From contig NC_054689.1 of assembly GCF_011074885.1 (NCBI RefSeq), forward strand, positions 124,001-188,000: 64,000 nucleotides of DNA, written 5' to 3'. The notes beneath the pieces were generated by a model that searched no databases, was not told the origin of the DNA, and saw only the letters and a list, made by a program, of their open reading frames with translations. A program made the translations under genes and the position numbers. The stretch is from Brettanomyces bruxellensis (taxonomy: Eukaryota; Ascomycota; Pichiomycetes; Pichiales; Pichiaceae). This document shows positions 35,946 through 45,284 of this stretch, in pieces. Each line of letters starts with the position of its first letter. Within the stretch, counting starts at the first letter, position 1.

Positions 35946-38213
35946 TCAGCTAACAACGTTGGATGATTGGCCAACCAAGGCAGCACGTCTCTTGTTAACA
36001 GACTCGGTTCCATGTAGTTTGTAAAGATCCGGAAGCTTGGATTCATCCAATAGCATGCGGTCCTGGTCCTCAGTCCAGAATCCGGCATGGTTTTTCATTA
36101 TCAACTCACCGGTTTTCAAGTAGTTCTGAACTACATCGAGGAAAACGTTGATCATGCCGCATGAGCAGTCAAACCAGTAACTAAGCCAGGCAGCAGATAT
36201 TCCAGTCTTCTTGTGAATTGCCTCGCATAATTGCTCGGATGATCTTATGTCTGAACCAAAGTCTCCAAACAAATCCTCGATGTCTTTAATGGTCTCCTCG
36301 ACATTCACTTTTTCACGATCTTCAATTGGCTCTGGCTCTGCTTTCTCGAGACTAGATAGTGTAATTGTACCTGTAAGACCATTATGGGAGCTGAGAGATC
36401 CCGTGAAGTCAATATTGAGTGCCTTCATCTCGTCTGCATCTTCAAATAGGTTTGCACTTTGCGATAAAGCACTGTCTGCCGCTGTCTCCTGCTTCTTTGA
36501 GCTTTCAGATGCACCATCCTTCATCTCTTCGTCGGAACTTTTCTGCACTGAAGCTCTTGCCAACTCCTGAATTTGGGCCACTCCCAAGTCTGAAACCGAA
36601 ACTGAGACGTTTGATTCTCCCTCTCTCTTGGAGTCCTCAATCTTAGGCTTCTTGTTTGCGTTCTGATCCTCACTCTTTACAGACAAAGAATCTCTTTCCC
36701 TCTTCCTGCTCTGTGCACGCGAACTCAAGTTTCTCATTGGCGCTGGCTTCTTTCCCGCTGCAATGCAGTCATCATAGTATTTCACATACTTCTCCAAGCC
36801 ATACACAGAGGCAAACTTTCTGTACCTATCGCGCCAAGACATAATAGAATGCCTTGGATACTTCTCAGCCATCTGCTTGAACACAATCTCGGGAACGGTG
36901 GACTCCGACCGTCTTTTTCTCGTGCTCAAGCTGCTACCATTCTCCTTGAAATCCTGAACCGCTTTACAGAGGTTGTAATCCTCCTCAGCCGTGTATTGCG
37001 ACTTCAACAAACCTGGCAGATGCTTCACTTTTATTGGCTCGTTTGTCTCCGGGTCCAATTGGATCTCGTTCGTGGCCGGATCAACCTTGTAAACCCACTC
37101 AATCCTCTTTGAGAGAATCTTCCGGAAACGGAAACGGATCGAGTTTCCAGTGTGGTTCGAAAGCAATGGAATTTGTGCGATCTGTGCATAGAAGCTGTGT
37201 GTAGATCTGAGGTATGGGTTTCTTCTCACGAGATCCAAGATGGCTTCATCTTCCGTCACGGTGAACTTCGACGATCTCTTCTTTGGTGTCGTATATTCAG
37301 AATCGGCATTTGCCAAGCCTGACTTGGATTTAGCCGATGCTTTCCGAGTCCTTTTAGCAGCCGGATGTGGTGCTGGAGGCAATGGGAGAGACTCGGCAAC
37401 AGATTTGATATCTGCTTCCCGATCCTTCTTTTCCGCATCGGTCAGATCGCTGGTGTTGATTTTCACGTTTCCAGGAAGGTTTGGTGGTCTTTTCACTTTA
37501 AACTCTTCCAAGCTTGGAATCTTCCCATTCTTGTGTATGGAGTATATCAAGTCAAACGTGTAACCATCGTCAAACTCGGCTGGAACTGCCGTGCTTGCAC
37601 TTCTCACCAATGGAATAACACCCGGACCCATTTCGTTTGTAATTTTAGCCCCTAGGCTTTCCACCATCATCTTCACATCCTTGACTGCATCCGTCTTGCC
37701 GTATATCGCAAACGTCTTTCCCTCCAAGAGATGTGAAAAGTTTGCGTTGTTTGGCCTTGTGATCAACTCCTGTTCATTTGAGTTGTCTTTTGCAACTTCT
37801 GGCTTCTTCTCGTTCACTGGCCTCTTCTCCTCTTCACTATTTTCATCTTTCCCAGTGTTAGATACCTCCTCCTTCGTCTCCTGCTTGATCTCCTTCTCTT
37901 CTTTGTTCACACCAGAGGCATCCTCGTTCTTTTCTGGTGCAGGGGAGTCCTTCGTGGCCCTGTGTTTACCTTTCTTGTTCTTGCCTTGAGCTGTCTTGTT
38001 GACGTGATTTCTCTTCGAATTGTCTCTTTTCTCATCCTCCATCACATCCCCGAGTGTTCCAGAAGCTTCCTTCGCAACTTCCGCAAGTACTGCTGCCGCA
38101 ACTTGGCTGTTATCCAGTGTTGTTAAGCTCACTAAAGAATGATCATCTTGCTCTTCCTGGCCAGAAGAAGTTTTAGCCTTGCGTTTTGCTGAAGACGAAC
38201 TTTTTTTCGGCAT
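35946..38213 (-). CDS. RAP1: Telomere and promoter-binding protein Rap1
   Basis: A 755-residue protein with the full Rap1 architecture. The N-terminal 150 residues are charged and low complexity. A BRCT domain (about 163-245) begins LLEGKTFAIYGKTDAVKDV. The first Myb domain (about 312-367) reads KFTVTEDEAILDLVRRNPYLRSTHSFY and RFRKILSKRIEWVY. The second Myb-like domain (about 398-472) includes YTAEEDYNLCKAVQ and SWRDRYRKFASVYGLEKYVKYY. The RCT domain (about 638-755) includes EAIHKKTGISAAWLSYWFDCS and GFWTEDQDRMLL. It binds telomeric repeats and, in many yeasts, ribosomal-protein promoters, and recruits Sir and Rif proteins. An in-frame upstream ORF ends three bases before this ATG. Confidence 0.95.
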   Translation of the reverse strand: MPKKSSSSAKRKAKTSSGQEEQDDHSLVSLTTLDNSQVAAAVLAEVAKEASGTLGDVMEDEKRDNSKRNHVNKTAQGKNKKGKHRATKDSPAPEKNEDASGVNKEEKEIKQETKEEVSNTGKDENSEEEKRPVNEKKPEVAKDNSNEQELITRPNNANFSHLLEGKTFAIYGKTDAVKDVKMMVESLGAKITNEMGPGVIPLVRSASTAVPAEFDDGYTFDLIYSIHKNGKIPSLEEFKVKRPPNLPGNVKINTSDLTDAEKKDREADIKSVAESLPLPPAPHPAAKRTRKASAKSKSGLANADSEYTTPKKRSSKFTVTEDEAILDLVRRNPYLRSTHSFYAQIAQIPLLSNHTGNSIRFRFRKILSKRIEWVYKVDPATNEIQLDPETNEPIKVKHLPGLLKSQYTAEEDYNLCKAVQDFKENGSSLSTRKRRSESTVPEIVFKQMAEKYPRHSIMSWRDRYRKFASVYGLEKYVKYYDDCIAAGKKPAPMRNLSSRAQSRKRERDSLSVKSEDQNANKKPKIEDSKREGESNVSVSVSDLGVAQIQELARASVQKSSDEEMKDGASESSKKQETAADSALSQSANLFEDADEMKALNIDFTGSLSSHNGLTGTITLSSLEKAEPEPIEDREKVNVEETIKDIEDLFGDFGSDIRSSEQLCEAIHKKTGISAAWLSYWFDCSCGMINVFLDVVQNYLKTGELIMKNHAGFWTEDQDRMLLDESKLPDLYKLHGTESVNKRRAALVGQSSNVVS

Positions 38214-38216
38214 GAA

Positions 38217-38423
38217 TTAAACTTCACTGAACTTTATTCCGACACTCGATTGCTGTTTAGCGAGTTGTTTTGTCCTTGCTTGACCTTTGGTGGTTCTTCG
38301 TAAAATGGTTATATTGCTGAGCTTGTGTAAGGTCGTACATTTGGCGGAAACCCGTACACTCCCTCTATGTTTCACATAAATTTTTTTTCTACTTCTCTTT
38401 CCTCCCCTACCGGATTTTCGCAT
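38217..38423 (-). other. Upstream ORF in frame with RAP1
   Basis: A 68-codon ATG frame starts at 38423 (MRKSGRGGKRSRKK) and stops at a TAA (38217-38219) followed by TTC and then the RAP1 ATG, in the same frame. The predicted peptide is very basic. It may be an uORF in the RAP1 leader, or chance. The transcript start is not known. Confidence 0.35.
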
Positions 38424-38470
38424 CTGAAATTTTTTTCGGTTTGCTTTTGGCAAATTCAATTCGTTTGATC

Positions 38471-38476
38471 ACGCGT
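38471..38476. promoter_or_regulatory. RAP1: MCB element (ACGCGT) upstream of RAP1
   Basis: A palindromic ACGCGT lies about 258 bases upstream of the RAP1 start. This is the core bound by MBF (Mbp1-Swi6) at G1/S genes. A single 6-base match is modest evidence. Confidence 0.3.
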
Positions 38477-39425
38477 CCCACGTCTTTACACCAGGAGGCT
38501 CTGGGTTTACGGAGTGATCCATAAAAGAACAACCACTATTTATTGTTATCTATGTTCCTATCCAACCTTTTTTGTTTACACCTTAATTCTTCCACTTGTT
38601 CCGACTTTTCAAATTTATTCTGTCGCTCACGTTTTAGCTCTTAGATATAGTCACCTCCATGGATTGGACTCCTTCGAAAAGCAGGCATGACTGCATGAAT
38701 CTCATTGGTCAGCATGCATACTGGAAAAAAAATACAAAAACCACATAGTCGCGTCTATCGACTTGAATATTCATTGATGGAAGTAGGTATCATCTTCTTC
38801 CATTAATGCAGCCAAGACTCAGTAGGCATCAGATTATTACAGAATTATCGGTATCGTTGCTTTGATAACATCCTGGTGTCCATGAAATTTATATTTAAGT
38901 TACCTAATTCTGTTGTTGATGAGTAGCTGCTGATCTTCCGGCATTTCTCACTCATGACACTTCCTAATGTAGTTTAAATCCCAACTTGTCAAAACAATGT
39001 AGCTCTCGAACAATGGAGTTCAAGTAAGTGAAGATGGTATTGTTATATCATCTGATCAATACGAGAACCACATCTATATAAAGTGAAGATATTCCCTTTT
39101 GTCTATCATTATACATACTATCTATTACATACTACAATAAACATCGAAACACTCTATAAATCTGGTAACACTAACTTTAACACAACTATAATCAATTTAA
39201 ATTAAGCGCCCTTCAAATGCCTTCATTAACTCTGGTAGAATAAGCATAACCGCTTTTAGGTGAATTCCAGATATCTTAGAGTTACAAAAAAAATGTAATA
39301 GTTAATCCAAAAGGTCATATTTCCTGATTCCGAAAAAAAAATGAAATCCTGTTTTATAGTTTAAAAGGATTCTAAACGTAAAAAAACAACAAAAAAATAT
39401 ACTGGTACTTTGAAATGAATGAATA

Positions 39426-41912
39426 TTAGTCGATTTCATTTGCTGCATTAATTGGTTTTTTATCATTTTTAGGGATTGATTTGCCTGTTTCCTTCTGTTC
39501 CGGATTTCCTGTATCCTCAGCTTGGTGATCATCAATTTCAGGAGCACCTTTATTATCTGTCTTATTATCTTCATGAATAGCCTTATCTACCTCGGGAATA
39601 GTCTTATCCACTTCAGTAAACTGTCCTTTGCTTTGTGCTAAAGGTTTAGCTTTACTTGTCCCTCTGTCAACATCCGCTTCGGTTTTCAAAATCGGCTTCT
39701 GTGACAACAACAGACGCAATTGAGGGCTCACAATAGTTTTCTCCTTTGGCTTGTTATTGACATTACTTGCTCCAAGTCCAGAATTACGCCGATCAATCAG
39801 TTCTACCATCTGCTTGAATTTCAGAAATAAAAGCTCTGCACGTATTAGCAAGTCATCCACATCCAATGTGCCACTCAAATCATTCATATATCTAAGAATA
39901 TCGTCAAATCTGTTCAAAGTGGACATTATTATCTTAGAATTCTTCTCAAGAATGGCCAAGCAAAAGAATAAAACAAACTGGGAAGAGTAGAAGTTAGTCC
40001 AAAGCACTTCCCATAGTCTCATGGTGTCATCAAAAGATAGCTCTCTTTTAAACCAGACCAATAGCATCCGAAAAAAGAAAAACAAGTTTCCCGAGTCGCA
40101 TTTATCCAAATGCTCGTACAAGGCAGGCATCATAAACTGCACTAACTCCATTAGTGTCAACATCTGGTCCTTCATGCCACTCAAGTCGCTAACAAAGTTT
40201 CTCTCCATAAATTCCATAAATCTAGCAAATGCCCAGAATGTAAGTGGCTCATCACGAATGACATAATATAAAGGTGAAAGCAAATCGGACATGCCCTGAA
40301 CGTATCCCAATTGGCTGTTGAGCTCATTATAAGTGAATAAAATATCTCTGAGTGCAGAAAGATGCTCGTTGATGAACATGGAAGAGGTTTCCGTTTCCTC
40401 GTTTTCTTCTTCACTCACATTAGCATTTCCTCCATATATTTCCAATTCTCTGTCTGTCCTCCTGACATCCTTCTCGATTCTCGCTTTTTGGTCTTTCCAG
40501 TGCTCATCATCTTTCTGCTTGGATAAATTTCCCTTCCAACTATTTTTGTACTCAATATAACTGTCGTAAAAAGTTCCTTTTAGCTGCTTTCTCTCATCTG
40601 TAGATGTATCCCATGGATAAACATTTAGCAAAAATAGCCAGGCCTCATTTCTCACCTGAGGATCAACACCTCCATGAAATATTCGATCCAGCACCTCTCG
40701 TACAGTTATTTGGAGCATCCCGTATGAGTCAAACTTCGAGTTCCATTCGACTTTACTGATTGGCTTGAGACGCCTCGCATGAGAAACTTCCTGAGGAGTT
40801 AGCTGAACAGTTCCGCTTCCCAACTGTGTTTCCACCAAATGCTTATAATAGTCATTTCCCACAATTTTTTTTCTTGACTTATCAGCTTCCTCCTGAACAG
40901 CCAAGGCCCACTTGGCAAGATAAATATTCGCACTGTCGAAATCTTCATTTATTGCTTGAACCTGAGGCTGTACAAACATCTTCCGAACTGGATTTGGAAT
41001 GCTTTGATTCTCCGATATGTCATTCAATTGCTTTTTGGCAAATGTTGTGACTGAAGCAAGACCAGTAAGCATTTTCCACTTGGCGTTTGTAATAAAGTCA
41101 CCAACAGCTCGGCCAACTGAGTTAATCGAATCGGAAACTGAAACAGGCTCACCGTTTTTCGCTCTTTTAAGTAAATCTTTGTCGTCCAAAACGTTAGGGA
41201 TAAAATTGATCATGTCTTCTTTACTCGGATTGACCATGTACATGCCCTTTTCCAAAGTGGACTCTTCCAGAACACAATAGTTCTTCAAGCAGCTGATGAA
41301 ACGATCTCCTCCCCAGTAAAGATCACCTTTTGAATTTTCCGCAAATGGAGTGAACTGCTTATTTCTTAGTTTCTGCTCTCTTTTTGTCCCTGGACTTTCG
41401 TCATCATGAAAGAATAGTGCTGGAACTTTCTCTAGCACATCTTTTGGATGAAACACAACCGATCCTTCCCAAAGAGTAGTCGTCTTAGGCCTCACCTGAA
41501 TGCTGTATAGATTCGATATCGGCATTCCAAATGCAAACGATGTCATTGATGTTGTTTTTGGCCTGTTGATAAATTTGGCAATCTTTGGTTTATCCTTATC
41601 CTTATCCTGTTCACCAGCTCTAGACAGCTGTGACTGGCTGCTTTGATTACTGCTGTAAAAATCATATCTTTCACCATCCAATCCATAAAGGTCAAAATAA
41701 TCCAACGGTTGTTGATCATCAGCACTGACATCCGTCTCTGGAATAAAAGCAACAATAAAATCTGTGTTTGTTGAATCAGCAAACGGCTTCACGATCACAA
41801 GATAGCCAACAACATTATCTTTTTTCGATGATGTTAGATGGATATACACCTTTGATTTGGCATACAGAATTTGACATTTTCCCGGAGGGAATGATTTTGG
41901 AAACACCGCCAT
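39426..41912 (-). CDS. GYP7: Rab GTPase-activating protein Gyp7
   Basis: An 828-residue TBC-domain protein. The N-terminal part (KCQILYAKSKVYIHLTSS, then VGYLVIVK) matches the Gyp7 family lead-in, and IQVRPKTTTLWEGSVVFHP, PALFFHDDE and LYWGGDRFISCL match its PH-like region (to about 240). The TBC domain spans about 410-655: GGVDPQVRNEAWLFLLNVYPWD, the arginine finger in IEKDVRRTDRE (near 481), the glutamine finger in GYVQGMSDLLSPLYYV (near 534), and CFLAILEKNSKIIMS. Gyp7 stimulates GTP hydrolysis by Ypt7 and related Rabs on the vacuole. The final 130 residues are Lys, Asp and Glu rich, with imperfect FTEVDKTIPEVDKAIHEDNK repeats not seen in the core family. Confidence 0.93.
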   Translation of the reverse strand: MAVFPKSFPPGKCQILYAKSKVYIHLTSSKKDNVVGYLVIVKPFADSTNTDFIVAFIPETDVSADDQQPLDYFDLYGLDGERYDFYSSNQSSQSQLSRAGEQDKDKDKPKIAKFINRPKTTSMTSFAFGMPISNLYSIQVRPKTTTLWEGSVVFHPKDVLEKVPALFFHDDESPGTKREQKLRNKQFTPFAENSKGDLYWGGDRFISCLKNYCVLEESTLEKGMYMVNPSKEDMINFIPNVLDDKDLLKRAKNGEPVSVSDSINSVGRAVGDFITNAKWKMLTGLASVTTFAKKQLNDISENQSIPNPVRKMFVQPQVQAINEDFDSANIYLAKWALAVQEEADKSRKKIVGNDYYKHLVETQLGSGTVQLTPQEVSHARRLKPISKVEWNSKFDSYGMLQITVREVLDRIFHGGVDPQVRNEAWLFLLNVYPWDTSTDERKQLKGTFYDSYIEYKNSWKGNLSKQKDDEHWKDQKARIEKDVRRTDRELEIYGGNANVSEEENEETETSSMFINEHLSALRDILFTYNELNSQLGYVQGMSDLLSPLYYVIRDEPLTFWAFARFMEFMERNFVSDLSGMKDQMLTLMELVQFMMPALYEHLDKCDSGNLFFFFRMLLVWFKRELSFDDTMRLWEVLWTNFYSSQFVLFFCLAILEKNSKIIMSTLNRFDDILRYMNDLSGTLDVDDLLIRAELLFLKFKQMVELIDRRNSGLGASNVNNKPKEKTIVSPQLRLLLSQKPILKTEADVDRGTSKAKPLAQSKGQFTEVDKTIPEVDKAIHEDNKTDNKGAPEIDDHQAEDTGNPEQKETGKSIPKNDKKPINAANEID

Positions 41913-42710
41913 CGATGTCTAATATATTTGTTTAACCGTATATATGAGTAATTGCTTTAGTTGATCAAATGTATATGTGGAATACACTTTTTGATGTGTT
42001 TGGGGTGTTCGCCCTTATATAATTATTTGTGGGGTGCGGTGGATCACATACTAAAAAAAAAAAGATACGAATTACCTACCCAACTGATAAACGCAGCAAT
42101 TAATAATTTCTTTCTATGTAAACTATTCAGCCGATATCGTAGGTTTCATTCTCAAAAATAAATAACCCGGTTAGACCTAGATATAGAATCATTGAGCATT
42201 ATGAAGCAGTTCGAAATGAGACTATTTAAAAAGCTTGATAAGGCAGCTGAAATATGTTTGTTGAACATTGTACACGGATTGTTGAGCATTTGATTAATTT
42301 GCTAATTTTTGACGGTATTTTTAATACCTGTATGTGCCACAGCAAGATGTTACAATTTCTAATAATACACTTCAAACTTGCATTTCAAAATGCTTAAAAG
42401 TCAAGAGGTTAAACATTATTATAGAATGAGAGTTTTGGCCCCCTGTAAAACAACCGATAGTTGAAGCAGATCATTCATTTCTGGCTCTTCTATGATAAAA
42501 ACAATGTGGTATTGCAAATTCGAGATCCGTAACACGTCAAAATCCCTTATTAAAACGCGATTCAGGTCCGAACCCCGAATTGAAAAATTTCGCTGTAATC
42601 AAAATACTGGACGCGCACAGAGTTTCTACTTTAAAGCCAGATATCACACAATCACTTAATAACAAGAGATTTTGGCAAAGCTGTTTACAAGGGTCATCGT
42701 TAGATTGGAA
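41913..42710. other. Divergent promoter between GYP7 and SRS2
   Basis: About 800 bases, AT-rich. Near SRS2 there are two ACGCG cores (42555-42559 and 42611-42615), close to the MBF-binding MCB motif and fitting G1/S expression of SRS2. A run of A lies at 42052-42063. No gene is seen. Confidence 0.5.
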
Positions 42711-45206
42711 ATGGATAATTCTTTTGATTTTGAGATGTCCTCTTGCAAAAAGGTGTTTGCTTCTTTGAATCCCAACCAATATAAGGCACTAACTACATCT
42801 CCATCCAATGTGCTTCAGATATTGGCTGGTCCTGGTACAGGCAAGACAAGAGTTATAACGGCTAGGGTTGCATATCTTCTATGTGAGAAGAAAATCCCGC
42901 CACAAAATATAATCGTGACAACCTTTACAAAAAAAGCGGCAAACGAAATGAAAGACCGATTAGCCAAACTAATTGACACAGTAAGCGTGCCAGTTGACTT
43001 GAAAAAGCTTGTAATCGGAACATTTCACTCGATCTGCGTTCGCATTCTTAGGATTTTTGGCAAGCTTATAGACTTGAATGTCAAGTTCAGCATTGCAGAT
43101 GACACTGACTCGAAGCAATTGATAAAGCGTGTCCTTGAGACTAAATTTAACAGAGGAAAGCCATCTGGAGCTAATGATATCAAGGTTAAGACTACAGACA
43201 TCCAGGAATACAAATACTTCATTTCGGCATGCAAATCAAAGGCCCAATTTCCCAATGAAGTTCCTCCCAAGGTGTCTGATCACGCTTTTGAGGACCATCT
43301 TGAGGTCTATCATAAATATCAGCAATCGCTAATCAACAATAATCTCATTGATTTTGATGACTGCCTTTTGCTGACATACAAACTTCTGAAAGAGCACCCC
43401 AAATGCTTGAGGAACATTGAACACGTTCTAGTTGATGAGTTCCAGGATACAAACTTGGTACAGCTAGAGTTAATGTACCTTTTTGCGTTAAACAGTAACC
43501 ACAAAGTTACAGTGGTTGGAGACCCAGATCAAAGTATATATGGATTTCGACATGCAGAAGCCAACAACTTTTATAGAATGGAAGATCATTACAAGAAACT
43601 TGGACTAAACGTGGTAAAAGTTCAGTTGGACCAGAATTATAGATCGACATCTAATATTCTTCGATTTGCAGAAACTCTGATGAGAACTAAGCAGACAGCT
43701 GCAAGACCCGAAAAAGACCTCAAATCAAACACCCAAGAGAACACGCCTGTTTACTTCGATCAGTACCCTACTAATAAGGACGAGGCAATGCACATAGCAA
43801 ATGATATCAAGAATTTGACTAAGAACAAGTACAAATACTCAGATATTGCGGTGATCATAAGGTCCTCCTTCCTCTCACGTGCGCTCGAGCAAGAAATGAT
43901 ACATTTCAGTATTCCATACATAATTATGCATGGAAAATCTTTTTGGGAGCGGAAAGAAATTAAAGTGATGGTTGATTTCCTTCGTTCTGTTGCCTCTAAC
44001 AGTGATTGGCTTGGATTTAGTCGTACTTTGGAGTTTTGTACTCCGGGAATGGGTGCAATGTCTTTGGAGAGAATTGAAAATGAATTTGAAGCACAGAGGA
44101 AAGATGGCCACAAAGGAAATGTGTATCATATTCTCAAAGAGATTGTAAAGGGGAAAAGAAAACGTTTCAGCAGTAAAGTGAAGGAAGGTATTGAACGTTA
44201 CATGAAAACAATTCATGGTGCTCGTAAATTCCTTAAAAATGAATCCCTAACGAACGAACAAAAGTTAGATCATATGTTTGATTATATCGTGGAGCAGCAG
44301 AATCTGGTTGATTTAGTGTCTCAGAAAAAAACGTCTAGTTCGCAATCACCCGATGAAATTAAGCAGGATGTGAAGGAGAACTTGGATGAATTGAGAAATC
44401 AACTTCTCTCGTTTGATCCACCAGATACGGAGGTTTTAAATCCGGTATCTGATGAGGAAGAAGGCACAGCCTTGCTTACATCTGTTGAGACACACTCTGT
44501 TAATAAGGGAGAATTAAATCCAGTTAAACTTCTTACCGCATTTCTAGATTCAATTTACCTCTACGAAGAATCGCACTACAACCAGAGCAAAACTGTGGAA
44601 GAGGAGCAGGGGAGAGTTGTAGTTACTACTATTCATGGATCAAAGGGATTGGAATGGCCAATTGTATTTGTTCCTGGATTATGTGACGGCATTTTACCTT
44701 CGAAATACGTTTTGCAGGAAGAGAATCCATCAAAAAGAAAGAGTGCAATGGATGAAGAGTGCAGATGCTTATATGTGGCTGTAACCAGGGCCAAAGAAAG
44801 ACTTCATTTAAGTTGCTTTGCTGAGAATGATGGATTTGGCTTCGGCGGTAATGAAATTAAGCCAGTTTCCCAATTACTGAAAGGGAAGCCATTAAAGATG
44901 GCAAAGAGAAGAAAACACGAAGAACAACTCAATAAATCAAGCAGGAGAACAGGATTCTTCCAGTTCAACAAATTAGATCGATCAAAGTACAGATCAAGAA
45001 ATGCTAAAGAAGCTATGCATTATGACAGTATGTTTAGCCATATACCAAAGGCGGCACCAATTGGATTTAAGACTGCGAAGGATATGCTGAAGGATTCAGC
45101 AAGAGATAACGGCAGCCAGAAGGAGAATCCATACAAGAAGAGAAAAAAAACGAAAAAGCATTTGGGAATGGGGAGAGGACCTATGAAGCCCTTCAAATTA
45201 AATTAG
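42711..45206 (+). CDS. SRS2: UvrD-family DNA helicase Srs2
   Basis: An 831-residue superfamily 1 helicase. The open frame extends 13 codons upstream without an ATG, so the start is the ATG at 42711 (MDNSFDFEMSS). Motifs in order: LNPNQYKAL; Walker A AGPGTGKT (about 42-49); VTTFTKKAANEMKDRL; GTFHSICVRIL; Walker B LVDEFQDTN (about 240); VVGDPDQSIYGFRHA; LDQNYRST; TTIHGSKGLEWPIVFVPGL (about 637); CRCLYVAVTRAKERLHLS (about 680). The tail carries a basic end (KKRKKTKKHLGMGRGP), perhaps a nuclear signal. Srs2 is a 3'-5' helicase that removes Rad51 and restrains homologous recombination. This copy is shorter than S. cerevisiae Srs2 (1174) and close to S. pombe Srs2 (887), so the long PCNA/SUMO-binding tail is mostly absent. 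The mitochondrial Hmi1 paralogue fits the motifs less well. Confidence 0.85.
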   Translation: MDNSFDFEMSSCKKVFASLNPNQYKALTTSPSNVLQILAGPGTGKTRVITARVAYLLCEKKIPPQNIIVTTFTKKAANEMKDRLAKLIDTVSVPVDLKKLVIGTFHSICVRILRIFGKLIDLNVKFSIADDTDSKQLIKRVLETKFNRGKPSGANDIKVKTTDIQEYKYFISACKSKAQFPNEVPPKVSDHAFEDHLEVYHKYQQSLINNNLIDFDDCLLLTYKLLKEHPKCLRNIEHVLVDEFQDTNLVQLELMYLFALNSNHKVTVVGDPDQSIYGFRHAEANNFYRMEDHYKKLGLNVVKVQLDQNYRSTSNILRFAETLMRTKQTAARPEKDLKSNTQENTPVYFDQYPTNKDEAMHIANDIKNLTKNKYKYSDIAVIIRSSFLSRALEQEMIHFSIPYIIMHGKSFWERKEIKVMVDFLRSVASNSDWLGFSRTLEFCTPGMGAMSLERIENEFEAQRKDGHKGNVYHILKEIVKGKRKRFSSKVKEGIERYMKTIHGARKFLKNESLTNEQKLDHMFDYIVEQQNLVDLVSQKKTSSSQSPDEIKQDVKENLDELRNQLLSFDPPDTEVLNPVSDEEEGTALLTSVETHSVNKGELNPVKLLTAFLDSIYLYEESHYNQSKTVEEEQGRVVVTTIHGSKGLEWPIVFVPGLCDGILPSKYVLQEENPSKRKSAMDEECRCLYVAVTRAKERLHLSCFAENDGFGFGGNEIKPVSQLLKGKPLKMAKRRKHEEQLNKSSRRTGFFQFNKLDRSKYRSRNAKEAMHYDSMFSHIPKAAPIGFKTAKDMLKDSARDNGSQKENPYKKRKKTKKHLGMGRGPMKPFKLN

Positions 45207-45284
45207 TATAAAGTTGAATATGACTGTGTAATATGTCTAGAACGTGTAAGCTGAATCTAATAATATAATCCGACTATAATTAAT

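Larger units (their letters stand above)
38214..39425. other. RAP1 promoter and GYP7 3' region
   Basis: About 1.2 kb. Near RAP1 it holds an MCB-type ACGCGT (38471-38476) and an upstream open frame (38217-38423). The rest is AT-rich. The run at about 39320-39400 contains several A tracts near the GYP7 end and may include its polyadenylation signals. Confidence 0.5.

Noticed and set aside
42540..42600. GGTCCGAACCCC as a minus-strand tRNA element
   Set aside because: Similar to a B box, but the rest of a cloverleaf is missing.
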